In this document: piece after piece, positions 57,258 through 64,000 of the stretch | Position numbering within the stretch: the first letter of the stretch is position 1 | Layout of the letters: each line of letters begins with the position of its first letter | DNA from: Acinetobacter pittii ATCC 19004 = CIP 70.29 | GTDB taxonomy: Bacteria; Pseudomonadota; Gammaproteobacteria; Pseudomonadales; Moraxellaceae | Assembly: GCF_000369045.1 (NCBI RefSeq) | Contig: NZ_KB849786.1 | Coordinates: 603,906-667,905 of the forward strand | Reading direction: 5' to 3' | DNA: 64,000 bases | Notes under the pieces: generated by a model | Told to the model about the DNA's origin: nothing | What the model saw: the letters and a program-made list of their open reading frames with translations, nothing else | Databases searched by the model: none | Translations under genes and position numbers: made by a program

Positions 57258-57416
57258 AAAAGGACTCCATGTCCGACATTTGTTTACTGATTTTTATTGA
57301 GCCCACCATACCTTGTTTTATTGAATAGATTGTGTATTAAAAATTAATAATTGTAATTTTTTTGAAATATTTGTTTATATTTAGAAAGATTTATTAATAA
57401 AAAGTACATAATAAAT
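57258..57416. other. AT-rich region before the OmpW-family gene
   Basis: About 160 bases. It must hold the promoter of the OmpW-family gene, but no clear -35/-10 pair stands out in this sequence. Confidence 0.3.
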
Positions 57417-57447
57417 AATAAAAGGCTACACAAAGTAGCCTTTTATT
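57417..57447 (-). terminator. Terminator of map
   Basis: AAAAGGCTAC and GTAGCCTTTT pair around a five-base loop, followed by Ts on the minus strand. Confidence 0.85.
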
Positions 57448-57460
57448 TAAGATTTTTAAA

Positions 57461-58288
57461 TTATTGGTTGAAGCGAGATAGGTCTTCTTCAGGACGAGCA
57501 GTTAAAACTTCAATGCCTGTTTGGGTGACTAAAATAGTATGTTCATACTGAGCTGAAAGTTTATGGTCTTTGGTTACGACAGTCCATTTGTCACCTAACA
57601 ATTTAGTTTGCCATACGCCAGCATTTACCATTGGTTCAATTGTAAAAGTCATACCTGCTTCTAAACGCATACCTGTACCAGCTTGACCATAATGGAGTAC
57701 TTGAGGTTCATCATGGAAAACAGTTCCAATACCGTGACCACAATATTCGCGTACTACACTAAAACGTTCTGATTCGACATACTTTTGGATTGCATGGCCG
57801 ATATCACCTAAATATGAACCATCTCTAACAGTTGCCATCCCACGATACATCGCTTCTTGAGCAACTTTGCATAGACGGTTGGCTAAAATAGAAGTTTCAC
57901 CACCAACGACATACATCATGTTGGTATCGCCGTGATAACCATCTTTAATGACAGTAACGTCAATATTAAGGATGTCACCATTTTTTAAAATTTTATTTTC
58001 AGAGGGAATACCATGACAGACAACATGGTTAACCGAAGTACAAATAGAGTGTTGAAAAGCAGGGCGCCCAGGAGCTCCACCATAGCCTACACATGCAGGA
58101 ATAGCATGTTGCACATTTTCAATGTGATTACGACAAATGGTATCAAGTTCAAGTGTACTTACACCTGCCTTAATATGGGGCTTGATCATCTCTAGAACTT
58201 CAGCCGCCAGTCGTCCTGCAATGCGCATTTTTTCAATTTCATCTGGAGTTTTGATTAATCGACGTGGAGCTGTATAAGTACTGTTCAT
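57461..58288 (-). CDS. map: Methionine aminopeptidase, type I
   Basis: Removes the starting methionine from new proteins. The 275 residues (usual about 264) carry the five metal ligands in their usual places: Asp pair in ILNIDVTVIKDGYHGDTNMMYVVGG, His in EYCGHGIGTVFHDEPQVLHYG, and Glu in FTIEPMVNAG and QYEHTILVT. The His in PACVGYGG..FQHSICTSVNHVVCHGIP positions the substrate. It is divergent from rpsB, as in many gammaproteobacteria, with both promoters in the 200 bases between. Confidence 0.97.
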   Translation of the reverse strand: MNSTYTAPRRLIKTPDEIEKMRIAGRLAAEVLEMIKPHIKAGVSTLELDTICRNHIENVQHAIPACVGYGGAPGRPAFQHSICTSVNHVVCHGIPSENKILKNGDILNIDVTVIKDGYHGDTNMMYVVGGETSILANRLCKVAQEAMYRGMATVRDGSYLGDIGHAIQKYVESERFSVVREYCGHGIGTVFHDEPQVLHYGQAGTGMRLEAGMTFTIEPMVNAGVWQTKLLGDKWTVVTKDHKLSAQYEHTILVTQTGIEVLTARPEEDLSRFNQ

Positions 58289-58303
58289 GATCTCTAAAAA
58301 CTT

Positions 58304-58333
58304 TTGGTAATTTACAAGCGTCTATGGTATAAA
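58304..58333 (+). promoter_or_regulatory. Probable rpsB-tsf promoter
   Basis: TTGGTA (58304-58309), 18 bases, TATAAA (58328-58333). It lies about 70 bases before the leader hairpin and 165 before rpsB. Confidence 0.4.
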
Positions 58334-58403
58334 TAGCCGCCCATTTTATCAAATGCTTTTCGTGAATATCTTTTACGAACAATTTTGATAGATGGAGTAA
58401 AAA

Positions 58404-58462
58404 ATCCGCACATATATCGTCACATTACTCTGGGTGCCCGTAAAAAGGTGGAGAATGCGGAT
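58404..58462 (+). promoter_or_regulatory. rpsB leader hairpin, probable S2 autoregulation site
   Basis: ATCCGCA (58404-58410) pairs with TGCGGAT (58456-58462) and encloses a 45-base region with CTCTGGGTGCCCG and AAAGGTGGAG. The E. coli rpsB-tsf operon is repressed by ribosomal protein S2 binding to its leader; a structured leader in the same place suggests the same control. Confidence 0.55.
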
Positions 58463-58498
58463 ATATGGAGGCCTAACCCAACTTTTAAGGTAAAGAAA

Positions 58499-59251
58499 AT
58501 GGCAGATTACAACGTAAGCATGCGCGACCTTCTTCAAGCAGGTGCGCACTTTGGTCACCAAACTCGTTTCTGGAACCCAAAAATGCGTCAATACATTTTT
58601 GGCGCGCGCAACAAAATTCACATCATCAACCTTGAGCACACTGTTCCTGCGTTAAATGATGCTTTGAACTTCGCTAACCAATTAGCAAGCAAAAAGAACA
58701 AAGTTTTGTTCGTTGGTACAAAACGTGCTGCTTCTAACATCATCCGTGAACAAGCTCAACGCGCTGGTCAACCATATGTAGATCACCGTTGGTTAGGTGG
58801 TATGTTGACGAACTGGAAAACACTTCGCCAATCTATCAACCGTTTAAAAGATCTTCAAACTCAATCTCAAGATGGTACTTTTGCTAAGCTTACTAAACGT
58901 GAAGCTTTAGAACGTGCTCGTGAGATGGAAAAACTTGAGCGCTCTTTAGGCGGCGTTAAAAACATGGGTGGTTTACCTGACGCATTATTTGTAATCGACG
59001 TTGATCACGAAGCGATTGCAATCAAAGAAGCTAAGAACTTAGGTATTCCTGTTATCGGTATCGTTGATACAAACTCTAACCCAGACAACGTTGATTACGT
59101 TATTCCTGGTAACGACGATGCGATCCGTGCAGTAACTCTATATGCTTCAGCTATGGCTGACGCAATTCTTGCTGGTAAAGAATACGCTCAATCTCAAGCG
59201 AACGCTCAAGCAAAAGGCGATGACGCTGCGAAAGACGCTTCTGAGGCTTAA
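58499..59251 (+). CDS. rpsB: 30S ribosomal protein S2
   Basis: Component of the small ribosomal subunit. The product is 250 residues from ATG 58499 ([20 protein letters not shown]); an open frame 38 codons longer covers the structured leader and is not coding. Conserved segments: [71 protein letters not shown] and [22 protein letters not shown]. Ribosome-binding site AAGGTAAAGAAA. Codons are those of highly expressed genes. tsf follows after a hairpin. Confidence 0.98.
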   Translation: MADYNVSMRDLLQAGAHFGHQTRFWNPKMRQYIFGARNKIHIINLEHTVPALNDALNFANQLASKKNKVLFVGTKRAASNIIREQAQRAGQPYVDHRWLGGMLTNWKTLRQSINRLKDLQTQSQDGTFAKLTKREALERAREMEKLERSLGGVKNMGGLPDALFVIDVDHEAIAIKEAKNLGIPVIGIVDTNSNPDNVDYVIPGNDDAIRAVTLYASAMADAILAGKEYAQSQANAQAKGDDAAKDASEA

Positions 59252-59316
59252 TGCGTTTTGACGCAGGCTTGTCATTTTTGCGACATGTAATGGTGGCAAA
59301 TTAAGCGTCGAGAGTG

Positions 59317-59352
59317 CAAACGGCCCAGAGTTTCTTTGGGCCGTTTTTGTTG
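59317..59352 (+). terminator. Hairpin between rpsB and tsf (terminator or attenuator)
   Basis: AACGGCCCA and TGGGCCGTT pair around an eight-base loop followed by five Ts. It may reduce tsf transcription relative to rpsB, as expected if most transcripts stop here. Confidence 0.8.
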
Positions 59353-59388
59353 AAAAGATTTATTTTCTACCGATTTTAGGAGATCAAC

Positions 59389-60264
59389 ATGACTGCAATT
59401 ACTGCAAGCATGGTAAAAGAATTACGTGACCGTACTGGTCTTGCAATGATGGAATGCAAAAAAGCATTAACAGAAGCGAACGGTGACATCGAGCTTGCTA
59501 TTGATAACCTTCGTAAATCTGGTCAAGCTAAAGCTGCTAAAAAAGCTGGTAACATTGCTGCTGACGGTGCAATCACAATCGTTCAAGAAGGCAACAAAGC
59601 AATTTTAGTTGAAGTTAACTGTCAAACTGACTTCGTTGCTAAAGACGAAAACTTCTCTAACTTCTCAAAAGCTGTTGCTACTGCTGCTTTAGCTGCTGGT
59701 GAAACTGATGCTGCTAAAATCGCTGAATTAAAATTAGCAGACGGTCAATCAGTTGAAGAAGCTCGTATTGCACTTGTTCAAAAAATCGGTGAAAACATCC
59801 AAGTTCGTCGCGCGAAAATCGTTGAAGGCGAAAACTTGGCTATCTACAAACACGGTTTAAAAATCGGTGTTGTAGTTTCTTATACTGGTGATGCTGATAC
59901 TGGTAAAGGTATTGCAATGCACGTTGCTGCATTCAACCCAGTAGCTGTAAATGCTGAAGCTGTTCCTGCTGACCTTATCGCTAAAGAAAAAGAAATTGCT
60001 GAAGCGAAAGCGTTAGAATCTGGTAAGCCAGCTAACATCGTTGAGAAAATGGTAACTGGTTCAGTTGATAAATACTTGAACGAAGTTGCTCTTGATCGTC
60101 AAATGTATGTAATCGACAATGACAAGAAAGTTGCTGATGTATTAAAAGCAACTGGTACTACTGTTGCTGAATTCGTACGTTTCGAAGTTGGTGAAGGTAT
60201 TGAGAAGAAAGCAGAACTTAGCTTCGCTGAAGAAGTTGCTGCTGCTCAAGCTGCTGCGAAGTAA
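59389..60264 (+). CDS. tsf: Elongation factor Ts
   Basis: Exchanges GDP for GTP on EF-Tu. The 291-residue product shows the N-terminal UBA-like domain (VKELRDRTGLAMMECKKALTEANGDIELAIDNLRKSG), the core QTDFVAKDENF with the EF-Tu contact TDFV, and VSYTGDADTGKGIAMHVAAFNP. RBS AGGAGA precedes ATG 59389. It ends with an Ala-rich tail. It is the second gene of the rpsB-tsf operon. Confidence 0.98.
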   Translation: MTAITASMVKELRDRTGLAMMECKKALTEANGDIELAIDNLRKSGQAKAAKKAGNIAADGAITIVQEGNKAILVEVNCQTDFVAKDENFSNFSKAVATAALAAGETDAAKIAELKLADGQSVEEARIALVQKIGENIQVRRAKIVEGENLAIYKHGLKIGVVVSYTGDADTGKGIAMHVAAFNPVAVNAEAVPADLIAKEKEIAEAKALESGKPANIVEKMVTGSVDKYLNEVALDRQMYVIDNDKKVADVLKATGTTVAEFVRFEVGEGIEKKAELSFAEEVAAAQAAAK

Positions 60265-60275
60265 TTCGTATCACA

Positions 60276-60308
60276 ATAAAAAAAGCCCCATTGGGGCTTT
60301 TTTTATCT
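60276..60308 (+). terminator. Terminator of rpsB-tsf
   Basis: AAAAGCCCCA and TGGGGCTTTT pair with a very short loop, followed by a T-run. Confidence 0.87.
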
Positions 60309-60329
60309 CAGTTAAAATAAGGGTATACA

Positions 60330-60815
60330 ATGACAAATAAAAAAAATCTCAGTATTGCTGGTGTGATTATTTTATTGATTGCTGCGTATTTTGGTCTGGA
60401 TTTATCTGGGCACAAGCAAAGTCAATTACCATCATCAACTATACCCGCAGCTCAGCGTAATGAAACTACACTTTCAAATAATGGGGTGGACACTGTAAAA
60501 GCTGCTTATGAGCAGAGACAAAGTAATGTTCAAGTGCAGGGAAGTGGTCGAGTCAAAGCAATTTTAAGAGATGATAATGATGGGTCAAGACACCAGAAAT
60601 TCATTCTAGTATTAAAAAATGGTCTTTCAATTTTGGTTGCACATAATATCGATTTGGCACCTAAAATTTCTAATCTAAATAAAGGTGACATCGTTGAGTT
60701 TTATGGCGAATATGAATACAACTCAAAAGGTGGTGTACTACATTGGACTCATCGCGATCCACAAGGTCGTCATGAGGGTGGATGGCTTAAACATGACGGA
60801 CAGATCTATCAATAA
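60330..60815 (+). CDS. DUF3465-type membrane-anchored protein
   Basis: A 161-residue protein with an N-terminal membrane anchor (LSIAGVIILLIAAYFGLDL, residues 7-25), a Ser/Thr/Gln-rich linker, and a small OB-like domain from about 65: VQGSGRVKAILRDDNDGSRHQKFILVLKNGLSILVAHNIDLAPKI, KGDIVEFYGEYEYNSKGGVLHWTHRDP and GGWLKHDGQIY. This agrees with DUF3465, a nucleic-acid-binding-like beta-barrel of unknown role. Its start follows the tsf terminator by about 20 bases, so it probably has little transcription of its own unless read-through occurs. Confidence 0.8.
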   Translation: MTNKKNLSIAGVIILLIAAYFGLDLSGHKQSQLPSSTIPAAQRNETTLSNNGVDTVKAAYEQRQSNVQVQGSGRVKAILRDDNDGSRHQKFILVLKNGLSILVAHNIDLAPKISNLNKGDIVEFYGEYEYNSKGGVLHWTHRDPQGRHEGGWLKHDGQIYQ

Positions 60816-60920
60816 AGCTCACGTGAACGTTTAATCAGATTATTTTCATAGAGCAATTTTGTTCTATTCAGTTTGTTAAAACGTGCTATGGTTTTTTTAT
60901 TGAATAGATGAGACGTATTT

Positions 60921-61745
60921 ATGCAGCGGGAGCAAGCCGATTATCTGCATGTGCGAGAGTTGGGCGGTTTAGAGTTATTAAAAGCACATTATCACCAAAC
61001 ACAATTTTCAAAGCATACTCATGAAGGGTACTGTATTGGTGTGATTGAAGAAGGAGCACAGTCTTTTTTTAGGACGGGAAAGCTACATGTAGCTCCTAAA
61101 GGCGATATTATTTTAGTCAATGCTGACGAGATCCATACTGGTTCATCGGCTGTTGAATCAGGGTGGCGTTATCGAGCGATCTATCCAACACCTGAAATGT
61201 TAGCAGAAGTTAGCCAAGATTTTTTTGAAAATCCACATGGCGCCCCATGGTTTCCTCAAGCTGTGATTCGCGACCTAGGTTTGGCTCAACAGCTTTGCTT
61301 ACTTTTTGATTTATTAGAACAAAAAGATAATTTCCTGCTCAAAGAAACGATGTATTTAACAACTTTAGCTTGTCTTATGAAGAGACATGGTAAATCAAAT
61401 CATACTTTTTGTGAGTTACCAGAAGCATATTCAAAAATATTAAGAGTTAAAGAATTACTCGTAGAAATGCCTGAAACAAACTTTTCTTTACAAGATTTGG
61501 CTGACATGGTCGGCTTGAGCGCTTGGCATTTCTTAAGGCAATTTAAAAAATATGTAGGTCTGCCACCTCATGCTTGGCTTGTACAAGCACGTTTGCAAAA
61601 AGCAAGACAGTTATTAAAACAGGGGGACCAAATTGCCATGGTGGCACAACAATGTGGTTTTTCTGACCAAAGCCATTTTAACCGTCACTTTAAAAAAGCA
61701 ATGGGCGTCACACCCACTCAATATGTAGCAAGTTTGAACATATAA
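60921..61745 (+). CDS. AraC-family transcriptional regulator, likely controls azlCD
   Basis: The 274 residues hold an N-terminal cupin-like ligand domain (HYHQTQFSKHTHEGYCIGVIEEGAQSFFRTGK, VNADEIHTGSSA) and a C-terminal double helix-turn-helix (LADMVGLSAWHFLRQFKKYVGLPPHAWLVQARLQKARQLLKQG, then IAMVAQQCGFSDQSHFNRHFKKAMGVTPTQYVA). It is immediately upstream of azlCD in the same direction. An AraC regulator of this subtype next to azlCD-type exporters is common in proteobacteria; control of azlCD is inferred. A 12-bp inverted repeat in the gap to azlC is a candidate binding site. Confidence 0.9.
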   Translation: MQREQADYLHVRELGGLELLKAHYHQTQFSKHTHEGYCIGVIEEGAQSFFRTGKLHVAPKGDIILVNADEIHTGSSAVESGWRYRAIYPTPEMLAEVSQDFFENPHGAPWFPQAVIRDLGLAQQLCLLFDLLEQKDNFLLKETMYLTTLACLMKRHGKSNHTFCELPEAYSKILRVKELLVEMPETNFSLQDLADMVGLSAWHFLRQFKKYVGLPPHAWLVQARLQKARQLLKQGDQIAMVAQQCGFSDQSHFNRHFKKAMGVTPTQYVASLNI

Positions 61746-61769
61746 ATAAATTAGTTTTAAAGCAATTTT

Positions 61770-61826
61770 ATCCAATATAAGTCGGCACTCATCAAGCATG
61801 GTATAGAGATGTTTCTTATATTGGAT
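61770..61826 (+). promoter_or_regulatory. 12-bp inverted repeat between the AraC regulator and azlC
   Basis: ATCCAATATAAG (61770-61781) and CTTATATTGGAT (61815-61826) are perfect inverse copies with 33 bases between them. The second arm ends eight bases before the azlC start. It could be a pair of operator half-sites or an RNA hairpin that masks translation start. Confidence 0.6.
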
Positions 61827-61833
61827 TTTATAT

Positions 61834-62550
61834 ATGAATATTCAGCTTAATCAGCCAGTTGGGTTTTCAAAAAATAAGCCATCCTATTTATTTTTACGTG
61901 GCGCAATGGATATTTTGCCCTTGTCAATTTCTATTATTCCGTGGGCAATCCTAGCGGGATCTATGGCAATTCATGCAGGATTATCTTTCTATAAAGCACT
62001 AGCAATGTCTGGACTCGTCTTTGCTGGAGCTGCTCAGTTGGTTAGTTTAAGCATGGCTATGGAAGGTGCATCTGTTTTTACAATTTATTTGACTATTTTC
62101 TTTTTAACGGCTCAGCATTTTATTTATGCATTAACTTTAAGAAATGACATTTCTATTTTGTCCTTGCCTAAACGATTGAGTTTAGGCTTTTTATTAACAG
62201 ATGAATTGTTTGCGGTGAGTGCTCCATTTGAAAAAAGAAGTTCGGAATATCTGTTGGGAGCTGGACTGTGTTTTTATTTATTTTGGGTTGCTTTTAGTTT
62301 GGTGGGAATACTGCTGGCGACAGTGATACCTGATCTTTTAAATTACCATTTGGATTTTTCGATCGTTGCTATTTTTATTGCTATGATTGTGCCGTTATGT
62401 AAAGGATTTCCGGTCATAGCTGGGGTGCTAACAACTTGTTTAAGTGGGTTTTTATTTAAATTTTATCAAATTGAGGGTGCGATTTTACTTTCAGGATTAA
62501 TGGGAATGTTAATTGCTGTTTTAACTGAAAAAATAGGTAAGGAGCAATAA
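61834..62550 (+). CDS. azlC: AzlC-family branched-chain amino acid exporter, large subunit
   Basis: Inner-membrane exporter component for branched-chain amino acids or analogues. The 238 residues form about seven hydrophobic spans. The family signature is in FLRGAMDILPLSISIIPWAILAGSMAIHAGLSFYKALAMSGLVFAGAAQLVSLSMAM near the N-terminus (residues 21-75), and FFLTAQHFIYALTLRND follows. The partner azlD begins one base after the stop with AAGGAG upstream. The name of the substrate is from Bacillus azlCD (4-azaleucine resistance) and E. coli YgaZH (valine export). Confidence 0.88.
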   Translation: MNIQLNQPVGFSKNKPSYLFLRGAMDILPLSISIIPWAILAGSMAIHAGLSFYKALAMSGLVFAGAAQLVSLSMAMEGASVFTIYLTIFFLTAQHFIYALTLRNDISILSLPKRLSLGFLLTDELFAVSAPFEKRSSEYLLGAGLCFYLFWVAFSLVGILLATVIPDLLNYHLDFSIVAIFIAMIVPLCKGFPVIAGVLTTCLSGFLFKFYQIEGAILLSGLMGMLIAVLTEKIGKEQ

Positions 62551-62551
62551 T

Positions 62552-62869
62552 ATGTCTTGGTTTATGATTTTAGGCTTGGCAGCAATCGTCTTTTTTAATC
62601 GCTATTATTTTTTAGAACCTCAAGTGAAAATTAAACTGCCGCTTATTCTGAATAAGATGCTTAACTATTCTGCACCTTGTTTGTTAACTGCAATTTGTAT
62701 TCCAGTTATTTTTTTCGATGGAGATCATTTAAGAGGCGTGATAAATAATCCTTATATTTATGCAGCAATCTTTTGTATTGTAATCGCTATGTACCTAAAA
62801 AAAGTTCTTTTAAGTGTGATAGCAAGTTTAGGATTTTTTTACTTTATAAATTTTCTAATAAATTACTAA
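62552..62869 (+). CDS. azlD: AzlD-family transport partner
   Basis: A 105-residue protein with four hydrophobic spans (WFMILGLAAIVFFNRYYFL, NYSAPCLLTAICIPVIFF, NPYIYAAIFCIVIAMYL, VIASLGFFYFINFLI), the size and plan of AzlD/YgaH small subunits. The ATG comes one base after the azlC stop, so the two are translated as a unit. A terminator follows directly. Confidence 0.85.
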   Translation: MSWFMILGLAAIVFFNRYYFLEPQVKIKLPLILNKMLNYSAPCLLTAICIPVIFFDGDHLRGVINNPYIYAAIFCIVIAMYLKKVLLSVIASLGFFYFINFLINY

Positions 62870-62872
62870 CAT

Positions 62873-62906
62873 GCAAAAGCTGAATCGAAAGGATTCAGCT
62901 TTAAAT
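62873..62906. terminator. Terminator between azlD and the Mpo1-like gene
   Basis: AAGCTGAATC and GGATTCAGCTT (10 bp) pair around a four-base loop with A/T tracts on both sides. Confidence 0.83.
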
Positions 62907-62912
62907 TCATCT

Positions 62913-63362
62913 TTAAGCAAGAGCTTGTTTTTGTCTGCTTTTCCATTTAGGTAAAATTTTTGAGAGATAAGCATCCATACACCAAACTGGTCCAATCAAT
63001 AGGAATTGTAAATCTTTAAAGAACGAGGGCTTTTTGCCTTCGACTTTATGTCCGTAAAATTGTCCAACCCAAGCAATCACAAAAATAGCGATATAAAACC
63101 CGACTCCTACAGGTAGGGTGTAAATGAGCCATGCCATAACAACAAGTAAGGCAGCCATTGCCACAGCAAGTACAAGATCTAAACGTGCATAAAATACTAA
63201 GGTCAACACAAGTAATAAAGCAGTAAGCAATGTGCTGAAATGCGCAATGATTCCAATAATAGAAAATAAAATGGCGGGAACGCAAAGCCAGTGAATTTGT
63301 TTATTGGTTGGATTTTGATGACTTTCGCTATATTCATCAAACCATTCAGTAATGGATTTCAT
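62913..63362 (-). CDS. Mpo1-like (DUF962) membrane protein
   Basis: A 149-residue membrane protein from ATG 63362, which has AAGGAG ten bases upstream; a GTG nine bases earlier sits too close to that site. Typical of DUF962/Mpo1: ESHQNPTNKQIHWLCVPAI at the N-terminus (His pair), three to four spans, and WVGQFYGHKVEGKKPSFFKDLQFLLIGPVW with a late His. Yeast Mpo1 is an iron-dependent dioxygenase for alpha-oxidation of 2-hydroxy fatty acids, and its His residues bind the metal; the same residues appear here. Function in bacteria is not well known. It is a single minus-strand gene. Confidence 0.82.
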   Translation of the reverse strand: MKSITEWFDEYSESHQNPTNKQIHWLCVPAILFSIIGIIAHFSTLLTALLLVLTLVFYARLDLVLAVAMAALLVVMAWLIYTLPVGVGFYIAIFVIAWVGQFYGHKVEGKKPSFFKDLQFLLIGPVWCMDAYLSKILPKWKSRQKQALA

Positions 63363-63371
63363 TGGTAGCAC

Positions 63372-63878
63372 ACTCCTTGTTTTAACTTCGATTTATTTTT
63401 GTGAGTATATTTTAGCCTGTTCTTGAGGATCTCGACAAGAAACCAACACTATTCAACTATAGGGAGCGTTGTATTAAAAAAACTAAGAAAGGGCAAACGA
63501 AAAAATAATATGACTGTGGTTGAAAAGGTGGTCAATTCGACCTCAAGAATGGGGCAATTTTTCATAATATTTTTTCTGTGTTGCTAGATGATGAAATCAT
63601 CTAAAAAAGCGTAATTTTGAGATTGATGGGAAAATTGTATGAAAAAGCTCTACTCATCTACTCTAAAAACGCCATAAATAGCCTTTATTTTGGAAAAATG
63701 GTACTAGGGTAGCGCAAATTTAAAAAAGACGCTCTAAACGCAAATTGGACGTAAAATTAACTGGTATTAAATAAACATGGTTTTTTGTTTAAAAAATATT
63801 CAAATTCAGAGCTAGATAAGGGGCAAAAAAAGAGGATTTTTTAACTTTACGTTAGGAATTATTTTGATAACTTAAAAT
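63372..63878. other. Gene-free AT-rich region before the window's last gene
   Basis: About 500 bases. Short frames occur (for example a 12-codon MKKLYSSTLKTP) but none is supported by a ribosome-binding site and codon use. A promoter for the Mpo1-like gene must lie near 63370-63450. I see no RNA gene. Confidence 0.4.
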
Positions 63879-63914
63879 ATAAAAAAGCCGCAGAAAAAAT
63901 TGCGGCTTTTTACA
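63879..63914 (-). terminator. Terminator of the minus-strand gene at the window end
   Basis: AAAAGCCGCA and TGCGGCTTTT pair around an eight-base loop with As and Ts outside. Confidence 0.8.
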
Positions 63915-63934
63915 TGAACTCGAGAGGCTATAAC

Positions 63935-64000
63935 TTATGAAGTTGGGCCATCAACACGCTCAATATTTACTTTAGCAGTTCCAGCATTGGTAATACCAAG
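63935..64000 (-). CDS. C-terminus of a probable RlpA-type lytic transglycosylase (partial)
   Basis: Only the last 21 codons are in the window: LGITNAGTAKVNIERVDGPTS and a TAA. The pattern Gly-x-x-x-x-Gly-Thr-Ala-Lys-Val-x-Ile-Glu is how double-psi beta-barrel domains of RlpA end. RlpA is an outer-membrane-attached lytic transglycosylase acting on naked glycans at the division septum. The match is short, so this is a probable call only; the start and rest of the gene lie beyond base 64000. Confidence 0.5.
   Translation of the reverse strand, partial: LGITNAGTAKVNIERVDGPTS

Noticed and set aside
58385..58498. An N-terminal extension of S2 by 38 codons
   Set aside because: The stretch is the structured mRNA leader; S2 homology starts exactly at ATG 58499.

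Overview
The window is about 64 kb of chromosome from an Acinetobacter, almost certainly of the A. calcoaceticus-baumannii complex. The main evidence is an intact ADC-type class C beta-lactamase next to folE, the end of an isochorismate synthase gene that fits the terminal gene (basJ) of the acinetobactin siderophore cluster, AT-rich coding sequence, and a gene set typical of the genus (xdhABC, trpGDC with trpE elsewhere, glnA-ubiC-ubiA, sodB, sthA). The ADC and TrpD proteins differ at many positions from the A. baumannii versions as I remember them, so a sister species such as A. pittii or A. nosocomialis is as likely as A. baumannii itself. I see no insertion sequence, prophage, integron or CRISPR array.

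Layout. 1-9 kb: partial basJ, an L,D-transpeptidase, hemE, three envelope or membrane proteins of unknown role (DUF817, DUF3015, and a DUF4105 protein with a probable barrel tail), blaADC and folE. 9-14 kb: xanthine dehydrogenase operon xdhABC, facing an Smr-domain gene. 14-23 kb: the tryptophan genes trpC, trpD and trpG on the minus strand, split between trpD and trpG by a plus-strand TonB-dependent receptor and a secreted M1 aminopeptidase. 23-27 kb: a proton-coupled peptide transporter overlapping an aminopeptidase P, so three adjacent units concern peptide capture and breakdown. 27-32 kb: glnA behind a sigma-54 type promoter, ubiC-ubiA, and a lipoprotein lipase. 32-34 kb: three tRNA-Asn genes and sodB. 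34-43 kb: Nif3-like protein, DegS-like protease, cca, maeB and a large PAS-GGDEF-EAL protein. 43-47 kb: ahcY under an S-adenosylhomocysteine riboswitch, then metF and rsmE. 47-53 kb: fadE, lipA, sthA and smaller genes. 53-57 kb: two MFS transporters, one a nitrate/nitrite transporter with a sigma-54 promoter and a two-hairpin ANTAR-type leader, and a long OmpW-family protein. 57-64 kb: map divergent from rpsB-tsf, a DUF3465 protein, an AraC regulator with azlCD, an Mpo1-like protein, and the last codons of a probable rlpA.

The most informative non-coding elements are the SAH riboswitch before ahcY, the nitrate-transporter leader with twin AACGAU hexaloops, the sigma-54 promoter of glnA, a hairpin that serves both as maeB terminator and as a mask over the cca ribosome-binding site, and a 12-bp inverted repeat between the AraC regulator and azlC. 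No wholly new multi-gene system is evident. The least explained items are the TonB receptor/M1 peptidase pair inside the trp cluster, the DUF4105-plus-barrel protein and a C39-like protein without its catalytic histidine.
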